64,000 bases of DNA from NCBI GenBank assembly GCA_018136815.1, contig CM030937.1:3966226-4030225 (forward strand), given 5' to 3'. Shown piece by piece: positions 49,640 to 60,620 of the stretch. Made by a program: the position numbers and the translations under genes. The stretch's first letter is position 1. Every line of letters begins with the position of its first letter. Source of the DNA: Isochrysis galbana (lineage: Eukaryota; Haptophyta; Isochrysidales; Isochrysidaceae). The notes under the pieces are model-generated. The model worked only from the letters and a program-made list of their open reading frames with translations. It searched no databases and was not told the origin of the DNA.

Positions 49640-50785
49640 CATCGGTACTTTAACTAGCCTAAACGGGGCCAGATACCTGCTAACTCCGGAGGGATGAGCT
49701 GCTGCTCCCCCCTCCCCTCCTTCATCTCTCTTCCTCCTCTCTTCCCTGTGCTGCAGGGGCCCTGGGAGCTCAGCTCAGATGGCAGGTTCTGCTTCTTGGT
49801 CCCTTCCTGGCTCTCCCTAGCCCACGCGAAAAGGCGGGAAACACATCGAGAGGAGCGGGAGCGAACTTAGGGGCGTAGCGCGACGCGCGGCCAGGGTTGT
49901 GTATGTAGGGAGGAGCTGACGGTTGGTGGTGCTGGCGGTTGGGCTTGGCGCCCACACAGCTCGGATACATGCATATGCCGCGCCGCTAGTCACCTCACGA
50001 GACACATACATGCACTTCCAACACATTAGTCACCGCCGCATCGGAGGATCGGCACCGCCAACCATTCAACCATTCCCCGGGCCGGGACCCGCCATGTGCG
50101 AGTAGGCTACGCAAAACGGAAAACGAGTCCTCCGTACACATAGGGGCATGCTCGGCCCTAGACCCAATCTTTGACACGATACTTGTACTCGACGTCACTA
50201 ACGTTACACGCGCAGACAACGAAGATGTCCAACCAAACGCCAAAGCTAAGTTGTTCCACAGGTACCGGTACCGGTACCGGTGAACCGGTACCGGGTCCGC
50301 CGGACCCGGTGGTGCGTACAGTATGGTAGCCGGGAGGGCTGTGCGCTGTGCTCGAGTGGGAAGAGGAAATGGAGATTGAAGTTGAAGATCCCCCAACGGA
50401 GGAAGAGGGAAGGGGGAGGAGGAGCAGGAGGAGGAGTTCTCATAGCTCAAAAAAAAAACTTTTAATATCCTCGCCTCGCGCGCGGCCACGGGTTTAGCTA
50501 CTGTAGCCACGCCCATTTCCCTTCCTCTCCCTCGCTTCCCGCCTTGCGGCAGCTCCCCTCGTGCACTACTTGGGGCCCAGGTTGCGGGGGGGGTTAGGTT
50601 GGGCGGGGTGCACCGGCCCCTAGTGGATATTCCCCATCTTCCTCCTGTGCCTCTAGGTGGCCCGTTTCTCTTGTGTCGAGGCGTAGGCGTCATCTCATGG
50701 TACGCTGGTTGTCTCTTGTGTTGCTGTTGTTGTTTTCACGGTGTGGTTGTATGTCGTTCGAAGACGGGGCTTGTGCGCCTAGGGC
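49640..50785. repeat. Intergenic with LINE scrap and a retroposon 3' end
   Basis: 50008-50100 (+) encodes FQHISHRRIGGS, like HPHFKHITHRRIGTK at the start of the LINE fragment 50786-51376, so it is a reversed scrap of the same element. A tandem of ggtacc occurs at 50259-50292. 50450-50595 is a copy of the 140-bp repeat at 45540. No gene seen. Confidence 0.5.
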
Positions 50786-51697
50786 TTAGGCGAGCCTCTC
50801 GGCAAGGCCGATGGCTTCCGCTACCAAGCCTAGACGAGCATTCATTCTTAGTATTCCTTTGTCGTTTTCTGTAAAGGTCGGAGCGCTGAGCTCTGTCGGG
50901 CTCTTGAGTTTTGGCTTTCTTCCCTGGGCCGCCTTTCTTGTGCGTACCTGGCTGTGCGTGTTCAGCGTTGCAAGTCCTCTTACGAGGGTAGTGAATCTTA
51001 CTAGTGTGGATTCTAGAACGGGTATGTAGTGGTATTCGTATGACTCGAACTCTACTCGATAGAAGTCTCTTATTATGTATTTCCACGCAATGATGTATAG
51101 AGTTTTCAGGCTGTCGGGGGTGATCGCGTCTGGATACGCGAATAGTCTGTCCTTCGCCTTTTGCTTTCGGGTTCGATTCGCACTGGGGGTGTAGCCCGCA
51201 ATGGCGTCTATGGCGTCGAACACTTTTTTTGTCGCGGGGCACCACGCTAGGTGGCACGAGTTTTCCTGATGGCGGTTGCACAGCCTACATTTTTCCGTTG
51301 GGCTGTCCGTGAATCTATTCTTAGTTCCTATTCTTCTGTGAGTGATGTGCTTGAAGTGAGGGTGTAGAGTTCTCATAGCTCATAGCGAGCGTGGCGGGAG
51401 CGCGTGGACCCCCACGGTGAACGGGTAACTTCTCCCGCCGTTGGTCTTTATGGTTCGTACCGGCGTGCTGGTCCTCTGTGTTCTACAGCTTGTGACCCTC
51501 CATGGGGAGGGCCAGCATGGCTGCAGTGGCTGGTGTGGCCGAGGCCACGGGCCGTGCGGCGCGACCGGGGTCGCGCTCACCTGCTCGGCCTCTGCGGGCG
51601 GACGCGGTCGCTTCGCCTGCGACAGCTCCATGGGTGCCGGGGGGGTCCCCGCGGCGGGGGACCCGAAGGAGAGGTGGGGAGCGGCGGCGCGCTCCAT
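50786..51697 (-). pseudogene. LINE remnant: ORF start, internal deletion, C-terminal zinc motif
   Basis: Reading on -: a hairpin head at 51703-51718 (CTAACT-ATAA-AGTTAG), ATGG at 51696, then MERAAAPHLSFG ... AKRPRP, then TIKTNGGRSYPFTVG (reverse transcriptase block also seen at 34390). After a stop the frame 51376-50786 gives CRLCNRHQENSCHLAWCP, the C-terminal CCHC motif of L1-like reverse transcriptases, plus 150 residues. The palm domain is missing, so the copy carries an internal deletion. Confidence 0.65.
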
Positions 51698-51759
51698 GGC
51701 GTCTAACTATAAAGTTAGTTGTTAGCGCCAAAGCCAAAGACAGACTCTTCCTCCTCCCT

Positions 51760-52905
51760 TAAACGTCGACCCCGCACTCACCCGGATGGGCCGTCAGGCT
51801 GATGTGCTGATATGAGGTCCTGATATCATGATATCAGGTCCTCTAGACCTAGACCTGCTGATACCTGATACTAACTTTTCAAGAAGTTTTTTCTAAGGGA
51901 GTTAGAGTATAGGGTGTAGGCGATGGCTTGCGATAGCATCGTGAGTGCGATGGGCTCTACGTCTCTACGTAGCTAGCTAGCAGTAGTAGTCTAAATCTTT
52001 TCAGGTTTTTTGAGAGAGCAGAGTGCTGTTGTATTCCTGCCCATCTGAAGGCTGTAGGCATGAATATTCGTGTAAGGTGCGCGCTCACAATTACAATTGA
52101 ACAGTTCCCCGTGTTGCCGCTGACGCACAAGACACACAGATTCGGATTCCCCATGGTCTCAAGTCCAGGTTTGCAGATTTTGGTCTCGAAATTTGCGATT
52201 CAAATTTTGTTTTTGCTGTTACTATAATTGTTGGCTCGTTTAAGGTAATAAACCGGCATGACTTCGACTTCTCGTTCTGCAGTCGCTCTGCGAGACTCTC
52301 TCTCTCTCTCTCTCTCCGTCCGCCTCTCCTCGGCCGACGGCAGGAAGATTCGTCCAAAACATTCTCCGGTCCCGAGTCTGAGTCATTTGGAATCTCCGGT
52401 CAGCCGTCCCGAGTCAACGAGTCAATACAAGTCAAGCACGCGCCTGAGCCCCCCCCAGGCGCCTGCCACCACCTCCCACAAGCCTCCTCCTGCACTTTCG
52501 CGCCCTCCGTGCGTCATGCGTCGTGCGTCGATCACCATGCCCGTAGTCCCCCCCGAGGAAAGCTCCATGAGCTCCCCGCAAGAACCGCATTCCGCGCTAG
52601 CTGCCGGCGCGCCCTCGCAGGCAATCTCCAAGAGTGAGATGAGCCTTGCTCTGACAAGTGCGTGCCGCCCGCCGCCCGCTCGCCCGAGAGCGCAGGCCAC
52701 GCCTCCCCCCCCCTCTAGCTAGCTCTCCACACCTTCAAGAATGTTTTTATTTTCTAGCTAGCTCTCCAGCTCTCCCACCCAGTATCATCTGTTAGCTATT
52801 TTTTTACAATGTTTTCATCTGTTGTTGTTTGTTGTTTGGGAATGACAAAACATGAACACAAACACAAACATACTAATATTGTTTTTGCCTTTTTCCAATT
52901 TCACT
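51760..52905. other. Intergenic; one Ser/Pro-rich ORF of doubtful status
   Basis: 51790-51870 has short palindromes (gatatcatgatatc). The + frame 52258-52722 (154 aa) is Ser/Pro/Arg-rich, passes a CT microsatellite at 52296-52318 and has no domain; it may be 5' UTR or chance. 52740-52900 is AT-rich. Confidence 0.4.
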
Positions 52906-52913
52906 GTCACTAT

Positions 52914-53450
52914 TAGGGCGTCGAAGCAGATAGCCAGATATCTAGATATCTATAGCTATCTAGGCCGATATTTCACTATGTACTTGTAACTAGATAGTGC
53001 CGAGGCACTATCTACTTGTAACTAGATAGCAATCGGCCGCAAGCTAGATATTTAGTAGATAGTTACCTCCTTTAATTAAGGCTTACAGACACACAGACAG
53101 GCGTCAGGCGTACATAGTGCGGGCAAGACTACCATGCCCGAGCCATATGGCTCGCGGCTAGATGGCAGCGCATGCCCCACATGCTCGCACCGTGCACCGT
53201 CGGCGGTGGCGGTGGGTGGCGCCGACAACGCTTTCGCCATTTTTTCTTTCGAGCCCGCGCTCCTTCTACTTTTAAGTAAGACTCTTATAGATATCTAGAT
53301 ATCTTAGATATCTAGATATCTAGGCCGGAAAATCCACGATCTACTTGTAACTAGATACCATAAGGGCACTATCTACTTGTAACTAGATAGCATTTCGGCA
53401 CTATCTGCTTCTATCTAGATAGTGCTCGCCGGGGGTTATTCGACGCCCTA
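52914..53450. mobile_element. hAT-type MITE with 8-bp target-site duplication
   Basis: 537 bp. The 12-bp inverted ends TAGGGCGTCGAA and TTCGACGCCCTA are bordered by the perfect direct repeat GTCACTAT at 52906-52913 and 53451-53458. Eight-bp duplications and TAGGG ends are typical of hAT elements. The interior has several ACTATCTACTTGTAACTAG repeats and nested palindromes (agatatctagatatct). It encodes nothing. Confidence 0.88.
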
Positions 53451-53636
53451 GTCACTATTACTGTGGTTCACATGTAGGACCCTTACTCCAGGTCTGATTA
53501 CAGCTCTAAAACATCAATGAAAAACGAGATGTAGTAAAGGGCATTCTCTTAAGCCGGAATAAGCACGGGCTACATCTAGTTGTGCCAATATCTTCAATTT
53601 TGACAACTTTTTTTTTCATTTTCCGGATCTCATTGC

Positions 53637-54509
53637 TCAAGAGGCTGGACTTCCAAAGGCATAGTAGTTGAGACCCGGCTTGAATGCGTATTCGGACTTG
53701 ACAGCCTCACGCTTAGCGTCTTCCCAGGCTTTGATCAAGGCTAGACTCGGTGGAGGCAGAGCTTCACCTGCCAAAATTGCCTCAACATCTGCTTCCATCA
53801 TTTGAGGGGCGAATTTGCGGGGATACCGACGCAGCGGGCGGCCATCAGGGCCTAGAAGAAACTTTTCGTAATCAAAGACAAGCCGGTTCACTCCCCATGG
53901 ATTAGCCATGCTGCGCGTAAGCCATGTGTATAGAGGCAGGGCATTTCCACCAAGCAGATCAGCCTTGTCAAAAACGACAGCCGACGGGTATTGCCCGAAG
54001 TCGTAGACAGACTTAAACTTGAGCCGAAGTGTATTTGAGTCATCGGCCTCAAACCAGCCTTGATCCGTCGGGAACGCAAGCACGTTTAGTCCCGACTTGT
54101 TGAAACGCGAGAAAAGAGACTGTAAACCTGGAAGTTGATCAAGTGTGACAGGATCATCGAACTTAACATTGACCACAATCGTAGCTTTACCCAGAAATCC
54201 AGCAAGTGGTTGCGGCTCTCCACGGAAGGGCACATCAAAGTCAGACGCGACGGGGCCGGGAGGCGCAGATGGCGCTGAAAGCGATGAACTGACGAAAGAG
54301 TCACCAGGAACACCATCCAGTGGCTTCACCAACATGTCGTCTGACGCCATAGCTGGACATTGATAGCTCAGGAAGCTGTTCGCAAGTGCGGCAACGGACG
54401 CGTCGCGGAGTATTTCTCGACGAGTCGACACGTGCATGCCGGCGACACCCACGGGCAGCAGGCACAGTACCAGCTTGAGTGTGTGTATGCACCTCACGCG
54501 GGAAGACAT
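53637..54509 (-). CDS. Glutathione peroxidase-like protein lacking the catalytic Cys, probably thylakoid lumen
   Basis: 290 aa, single exon. Residues 1-25 form a signal peptide (LKLVLCLLPVGVAG). Residues 28-55 contain STRREILRDASVAALAN, a twin-arginine-type lumenal signal, followed by an AMAS-like cleavage site. Together they fit import into the lumen of a complex plastid. The remainder follows the glutathione peroxidase fold: LAGFLGKATIVVNV, LQSLFSRFNKSGLNVLAFP, FDKADLLGGNALPLYTWL, FDYEKFLLGPDGRPLRRY. Where active enzymes have N-V-A-S-x-[C/U]-G this protein has NVKFDDPVT, so the peroxidatic Cys/Sec is Asp. The catalytic Gln is kept (FPTDQ), but the W-N-F of the family is F-D-Y. Peroxidase activity is therefore unlikely; a structural or regulatory role is inferred. 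A promoter module lies 95 bp upstream. Confidence 0.82.
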   Translation of the reverse strand: MSSRVRCIHTLKLVLCLLPVGVAGMHVSTRREILRDASVAALANSFLSYQCPAMASDDMLVKPLDGVPGDSFVSSSLSAPSAPPGPVASDFDVPFRGEPQPLAGFLGKATIVVNVKFDDPVTLDQLPGLQSLFSRFNKSGLNVLAFPTDQGWFEADDSNTLRLKFKSVYDFGQYPSAVVFDKADLLGGNALPLYTWLTRSMANPWGVNRLVFDYEKFLLGPDGRPLRRYPRKFAPQMMEADVEAILAGEALPPPSLALIKAWEDAKREAVKSEYAFKPGLNYYAFGSPAS

Positions 54510-54603
54510 TGCTTGATCGCCGCCCCACGTGAGTGATCGGCCCAGGTGCAGAGAGAGTGGGAATACTTCAGAGAGAGCTCGCTCGCTCGCGCTGCTTTGC
54601 GCG

Positions 54604-54736
54604 TCGAGTTTTCTTGTCGTTTGAATATAACGTTAGTGCCGTGCATCTGTAGCCCTCATCCCTCATCGGCAACGGAGCCCCTACCCGCGATGGGGGTGTG
54701 CGTGGTTGGTGCAAGGCTCGTCTAGGAATGCTAGCC
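54604..54736 (-). promoter_or_regulatory. Putative core promoter module, copy 4
   Basis: On -: GACGAGCCTTGCACCAACCAC, GGGGCTCCGTTGCCGATGAGG, GCACGGCACTAACGTTATATTC and CAAGAAAACT. It points at the GPx-like gene. Confidence 0.55.
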
Positions 54737-54740
54737 AATT

Positions 54741-55174
54741 TGCTCTAGAGTAGAAGAGTGAACGCCGCCGTCCGCTGCTTGTTGCCCCTTTGTTCACGCT
54801 TAGTCCGCCAAGAGGAGGAGGACAAGAGGACAATGAAACTATTTATAGCATATATGGCTATATATAGATCCAGTGGCCCTGCGAGGGCTCTCGGGCCCGA
54901 CGGGCTGATATGGGTCCCCCTGTCCCCCTGCGGCCTCGGGTAGATTTTTTCTTTCGCTAGTTCCTTGCATGATTTCGTCATACATGTGCTTGGTTTTAGG
55001 TTTTAGAAGCGCTAGCGCTGGAGAGACGTTGCCACGAAAACGAAAACCCCGACGGCCGACGGGAGACGGAGACGGGAGTCCCCCCCTCTCTCGCGACTTC
55101 CCGCGAACGCAGCCCCCCCCCCCCCCCCCAAGCCCGAGCCCATGTTGTGCTAGGCACAACCATGACAGCCACCT
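54741..55174. other. Intergenic, no gene seen
   Basis: Short frames only. There is a C-run of about 17 at 55112-55128. Confidence 0.45.
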
Positions 55175-55182
55175 CTTCCAGC

Positions 55183-56117
55183 CCTAGCTGGGAAACACGA
55201 AACACGTGTTTACCGTGTTTCTACGAAAGCCAAACACAGCCGTGTTTTGCCGTGTTTCAAACCCCCTCCTGTTTGGCCGCCGTGTTTCTAGCAGCAGGCC
55301 AGTGGCTAGCGGCGTGCGCGCGCAGCACTGCCGCGCCGCTGCCGCTGCGCCGCTCCACACGACAACCAATGCACCGCCACAGCGTGTGGTTGGGGTCTTC
55401 CTCGCCGAGGCCAAGGATGATGACGGATGCCCAAACCAAACTGCGTTGGTGCGCCTCGCGACAATGGATCGCTTGCGCACTTACTGAAGGACAGCGGGCT
55501 GACTCAGGCCGGTAGCGGGCGGGGAGCACGCCAACGGTGGTCATGCTTCCCGGCCTGCCACCTGCCACGCGCCACGCGTGGCGGGCAGGGCCTCCTCGTC
55601 ATATCATGCCTCGTCGTCGTCTTGCAGGACGGCCGCCCGCTGGCCTCGCGCTCCGTTGAGGAGCACGGCCCACTGCAGCAGGCTGCAGGGGCGCAACGAC
55701 CGTGGGTGCCCTCTCCTGCCGCGGGGTGTCGGTGTCTCGGCAGGGTCTGCCTCGTCTGCTCGTCTGCCTCGTCGTTGCACGCGCGCGCGCGCCAGGAACG
55801 GTCGAGGTTGGGGTTGAACATGGGTGTGAGGGAGGAGAGGGGGGGGGGGGGGTCGCGCACGGTCACAAGGGAGCGTAGCGTGGGGCTGCGCGCGGGAGGA
55901 GCGGAGCAGCGGAGCCGAGCGCATGGCATGTTGACAATCTACAAAGTACTATACTTAGAGAGAGTTACAGATATAGATAGTAGGTAGAGGAAGAGGCCCC
56001 CCGCCCCCCCGCTCCCCCGCTGTGTTTGGGACTGTGTTTGGCTGTGTTTCTACGAAACCCAAACACAGACCGTGTTTCCTGTGTTTGGAGGAGCCCTGGC
56101 TGTGTTTCCCAGCTAGG
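55183..56117. mobile_element. TIR element with 8-bp target-site duplication
   Basis: 935 bp. The 16-bp ends CCTAGCTGGGAAACAC and GTGTTTCCCAGCTAGG are perfect inverses. CTTCCAGC flanks both sides (55175-55182, 56118-56125). Subterminal regions on both sides are packed with CGTGTTT / AAACACAG repeats. The size of the duplication suggests a hAT-like transposase acting in trans. Internal frames have no motifs. Confidence 0.85.
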
Positions 56118-56144
56118 CTTCCAGCACACGGACACACGCACTGC

Positions 56145-57483
56145 TAGGGCGGTCAAACAGTGTTTTTTTATAAGGGGTGAAAAAATGACCATCTCAGAAT
56201 TGAGGAAATTTAAGGATTTTTTTCGGGAGAAAGTTCCCAATACACCCAACTAGCACATATCCGGGGCCCATTAGGACCCGGACCCCCCCCTTGGGCCCCC
56301 ATAACAAAACGTAATCAAAAACTGACAAAAGACGCTAAAATCGCAAAAGCTCAAAAAGCCCAACTTCGAACCGATGCCGGGCGCGCTGCGTGGCCGTTTT
56401 CGACGATCCATCCGGATGGCGGACCCCACCAGATACCATATACGCATATCCCACCCGGATGGTCACGCCAATCGGGCAGGCCGCGCGCCGAACCCTCGTC
56501 GAAATCACCCACCCGCCGAGCCCATTGAACGTTGAGCCGTCGCCGAGGGAGGCCCGGAGAGCCCAACTTCGAACCGACGCCGGGCGCGCTTCGTGGCCGT
56601 TTTCGACGATCCATCCGGATGGCGGACCCCACCAGATACCATATACGCATATCCCACCCGGATGGTCACGCCAATCGGGCAGGCCGCGCGCCGAACCCTC
56701 GTCGAAATCACCCACCCGCCGAGCCCATTGAACGTTGAGCCGTCGCCGAGGGAGGCCCGGAGAGCCCAACTTCGAACCGACGCCGGGCGCGCTTCGTGGC
56801 CGTTTTCGACGATCCATCCGGATGGCGGACCCCACCAGATACCATATACGCATATCCCACCCGGATGGTCACGCCAATCGGGCAGGCCGCGCGCCGAACC
56901 CTCGTCGAAATCACCCACCCGCCGAGCCCATTGAACGTTGAGCCGTCGCCGAGGGAGGCCCGGAGAGCCCAACTTCGAACCGATGCCGGGCGCGCTGCGT
57001 GGCCGTTTTCGACGATCCATCCGGATGGCGGACCCCACCAGATACCATATACGCATATCCCACCCGGATGGTCACGCCAATCGGGCAGGCCGCGCGCCGA
57101 ACCCTCGTCGAAATCACCCACCCGCCGAGCGCTGTGAGGAGCTGGGTGGGCTGCGCTGGCCATGATGCCAGAGGGTCAGGGGGTGGTCGGACTGTCGGCA
57201 GCCCGACACGGCGCTGCATCGGGCGGGAATCAAATGCCGAATGTAGCTTAGATATAAAGGAATCGATCCCCCCGCGGGCGCGACCGCCAATTCTTTACGG
57301 GTAGAGCGTGAGCGCGCGTGACGGAGGGGGGGGGAGGGGGGGAGAATCGCACCATTTCCTGGCTAAGATTTTCGTGGCGGCAGGTGGCCCCCCCTGAAGG
57401 TTTTTTATTGGGCCTCGCGCCACGGTCAAAAAATGCAGCCCAACCCTTACTAGTAGTTAAAAAGCCCCTGTTTGACCGCCCTA
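56145..57483. mobile_element. TIR element carrying a satellite array
   Basis: 1339 bp with perfect 16-bp ends TAGGGCGGTCAAACAG and CTGTTTGACCGCCCTA. Flanks (GCACTGC left, GGACTGC right) look like a slightly decayed duplication. The window's last 40 bp contain cggtcaaacagtaattt, probably the start of another copy. Ends share TAGGGCG with the MITE at 52914. Confidence 0.82.
56362..57130. repeat. 203-bp tandem repeat, about 3.8 copies
   Basis: Units start at 56362, 56565, 56768 and 56971 (aacttcgaaccgaygccggg) and differ at only a handful of positions. Each contains the inverted pair atccatccggatgg. Open frames recur in all units in several phases, but 203 is not a multiple of three and no single frame is privileged, so it is not coding. 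Confidence 0.92.
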
Positions 57484-57828
57484 GGACTGCCCCCGAGCTT
57501 CCTCTTTCTTCCTCCCTCCTCCCTCCTCCCCCCCTCTCCTTCACCCTTGGCTCTTGGCCGCGACCTGACGCCTGACTCCATCTATCTTAGGTGAAGATCG
57601 AGAAGATGAGCAAGTCGCGCGGGAAGAGAGTCGCCAAGACGGTCCCCATGTACTAGCCGCCAAACCACCAACCCAAGCTCTTCGACAGGAACGTGATAAC
57701 TTGATGCTCATCGATGGCGCAAGGCATTCCTAGCCAGCCACCTGCCACACTAGTCTTTACTTATGAGATGACATGTTTATGCCAAAAGCTGACGACGACA
57801 GGAGGGAGGCGCCGGCACCAACGGCGCA

Positions 57829-58913
57829 ATGGACTCCTTGCGAGCGAAGGTCGACGCCGCCGCGACGCGATTGCGCGAGCAGTACAAGGTCGTTGGCGAG
57901 AAAGCGGCCCAGGCTGTCAAGCAGCCCAAGCGTAGTCAGTACCAGTCGGTACAGACGTCAGAGGTCCGAGCTCGGTGCAAGGAGCAGGCGCTGAGATGTG
58001 GCTTCCCGCTTCACATGCCTGCTCGATGCCGTGACGAATGTCTGCCGCTGTCGCTGCACAGGTTGACAGTGACACAGTCTTCTCCATAGACGACTCAGAC
58101 GGCACACACATTGAGTTCAACCTGTGCGCTTGTTGCAATGCGTTAATGACCCCTGTTTGCATTTGCGATGGTCCCACACCGCGACATGTGTCGTCTCCCC
58201 GTGCTGACATCAACTAATCACAACCTCGACCGTGGCTCTGCAGGGCAAGACTGAATGCACAACATGCAGAGCTGTTGCGGCAGGTACGTAGCTCCCACCC
58301 TCAGGTTGAGGCTTAATAACTCTATCCTCGGAAATCCCAATATTTGTTTTAGACTATTGCACTGTGGGGTGCACCAAGCAGTCAAAGCCGATGTACTTGA
58401 TCATGACATGTCAACCAACGTGTAGGCGAAGAGATCCATCTCAGCTACCGAGTCGCAAGTCAGATGGCTGCGCGATGAACGGCTGCAGGCACGCTTGTTC
58501 GCTCAATGTATTTCGAAAATGCTCGGCCATCATCCCCACGCCAATGATTTGTTTTCGAGTTCGCTCGTCTTCACTAGTAGTGGCTCGTTCCACTCCGCTA
58601 TCTTCATCCAAGCTACCACCCCTTTTTGTTTAGTTTGCGAGATGCTTCAAGCCTCACAGTGACGCACTTGTCACATTTCACCCAATTCCCCCAGCCCCCC
58701 GTGGACGAACGACAATCATCATCACGGTCCTATCTAAATTGGTATCCCTCACACAGCCCCTCCTGGCCCCCGCAGCATGAGCAAAGTCTCCAAAAGCTGC
58801 ACGAGGAGTATAAAACTGATGGAATCATTCCGCTGGATGTTGATTCACCTATTCGTGGTGGGATACGACGAAAAACGTTCAAGAAATGTCGCGGGATGTG
58901 CGTCATTCTATGA
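57829..58913 (+). CDS. Unrecognised Cys-rich multi-exon gene, model tentative
   Basis: Likely exons: 57829 to about 57940 (MDSLRAKVDAAATRLREQYK); 58062-58187 (SIDDSDGTHIEFNLCACCNA, ending TPRH|gtgtcg); 58244-58283 (GKTECTTCRAVAA, ending |gtacgt); 58353 to about 58425 (YCTVGCTKQSKPMYLIMTC); and one after cccccgcag at 58776 (QSLQKLHEEYKTDGIIPLD, SPIRGGIRRKTFKKC) to TGA at 58911. Exons 2-4 join in phase and give repeated CxxC pairs, suggesting zinc binding. Exon limits beyond these are guesses. Function unknown. Confidence 0.4.
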
Positions 58914-59107
58914 GGGCGAGAGTGTGCATTCGATTGTAGCCTCTCTGATACTTAAACGTGTGGAGGGAGTTGGCTGTCGGATCCGGCTCCGGTCGAGCTT
59001 GAGTCGGGTTGAGCGGATATCTTTCAATTTTTGGCCAGGGGCGCCCAAATTAATCAGAGCGTTGGGAGATGTAAAACAGCAATAAGTGAGCCATCGCTGT
59101 CTCAACC

Positions 59108-59905
59108 ACGAAAAAAAACCTTTTAATATTCTCGCCTCGCGCGTGGCTGCGGGGTTAACTACTGTAGCCACGCTTTTTTCCCTTCCTCTCCCTCATTTCA
59201 CGCCTTGCGGCAACTCCCCTCGTGCTCTACTTAGGGGCCCTGGGCCCCCCTGTTCAGGACCCCCCAGCCAGCTCCAGTCGATTTGCAGGGGAGCGGAGCG
59301 CCAGCGAGGGAGAGGCAGGAGGGGCCAGGGCCATGCCCCAGCCTCACCTGCCCCCTGAGCTGTGCTCCCAGGCCCTGCAGGCCATCTGGGGACCTGAGCG
59401 AGGGGCCGCAGGCGCGCGCCATGGGCCCCCGCCGCAGGGAAGAGAGGAGGAAAAGGGAAGAGGGAGGGGAGGGGGGAGCGGCAGCTCTCCCCTCCGGTGT
59501 TTACGTGTCTTCTAGACCTAGTTGGGTAAGAGAAGACGGGGGCGCCAGAGCCAGGAGGGAAGGGCCGCGGCTCGCCGCGGCCACTCGCTCGGGCGAGGGA
59601 GATTAGCGCTCTAGGCCCCTAAACTCACGAGTGCCCCCCCCCCCCTGCGTTGCTTTTACCCGAAAGGGGTTTTCCCCCAGCGTGGCCTCGAGGAGAGGGT
59701 GTGCTGGGGTGCGTAGGGCCGGTGCTTGCACTGGGGGGAGGACAAATATCGAGGGGAGGGGGCAATGCCCCCCCCCCCGGTACCACTCGGACACCTGGCT
59801 CGCCAGGCATGGCGGGAGTCCGGGGCTGAAAAGTTGTGTCCAATTAGCTAGTGGGGTTGGCTAGGATATAACATTTTAATTTTAATTTAATTTTAATTTT
59901 AATTC
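59108..59905 (+). mobile_element. 5'-truncated retroposon with TTTTAA-type tail
   Basis: 59108-59240 is a copy of the 140-bp repeat at 45540. From about 59240 to 59891 the sequence matches 60848-61500, ending gctaggatataacattttaa and an AT tail. The hairpin head is absent, as expected for 5' truncation. Confidence 0.7.
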
Positions 59906-59924
59906 AATCCTCCCTCACCTCCTG

Positions 59925-60470
59925 CGTAGGCAAGCGTCACTGTACGCGACGAGCTGCGTCGCTCGCGGAGGCGGAGGGTGACAGCATCCTCCCTCGGGAT
60001 GGCGTTGATCCCGAGCCCGAGCAACGCAGCACAAGCGAGGTGGTGGAGAACGAGGAGGAGGAGGAGAGCGAAGACGACGAGCCCGTGCGGCGAAGAGCCG
60101 GCAAGACCATGACCCCGGGCCTCGCAGCCTTCGACGACAGCGACAACGACGACAGCGACGTGAGCGACATGGACCCTTGATGAGCTTCCCATGTACTTGA
60201 GCACATGCCGCGCGACTCGCATTGATCACTCCGAGGTGCCGACATTTACGAAGGAGGTGTTGTGTTGGTGGGCAAGCAACCACACCAAGTTCCCCGCGTG
60301 GGCAGAGGCGGCAAGGATCGCCTTTTGCATGACTCCAAACTCGGCTTCGTGTGAGCGCGTCTTTTCTTTATTGGCCATTATGTTTGGTCCGAATCGTTCA
60401 TCGTCACTCGCTGATCAGATACAGGATACAGGCGTCATTACTGTTACGTTACAACAACAACAAAAGGGAG
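59925..60470 (+). pseudogene. hAT transposase C-terminal fragment
   Basis: An acidic stretch (SEVVENEEEEESEDDEPV ... DDSDNDDSDVSDMDP, stop) shifts by one base at about 60178 into DELPMYLSTCRA, then EVLCWWASNHTKFPAWAEAA, RIAFCMTPNSASCERVFSLL and FGPNRSSSLADQ. The second part is the hAT dimerisation domain (family pattern LxWW...FPxLxxxAR..L.IPxSSAxSERxFS). It is a plausible relic of the autonomous source for the TAGGG-ended elements at 52914 and 56145. Confidence 0.75.
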
Positions 60471-60620
60471 CAGGAGGCCATGTGAGTGTGTGTTATGTGT
60501 TATGTGTTATGTGTCCAATTCACGAGTTATTTCGTTATTTCCGAAACTCTGCCTTACCCCTAATTGCTACAACTACAAGAATGGCTACAAGTTTGGGCGC
60601 AAGAATTGCTACAAGAATGG

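Noticed and set aside
52258..52722. 154-aa Ser/Pro-rich ORF as a gene
   Set aside because: It crosses a CT microsatellite and has no conserved motif; left as doubtful intergenic sequence.
56390..57304. Recurring 68-183 aa ORFs in the 203-bp repeat
   Set aside because: They exist in several frames on both strands, and the repeat length is not divisible by three; they follow from a stop-poor tandem repeat.
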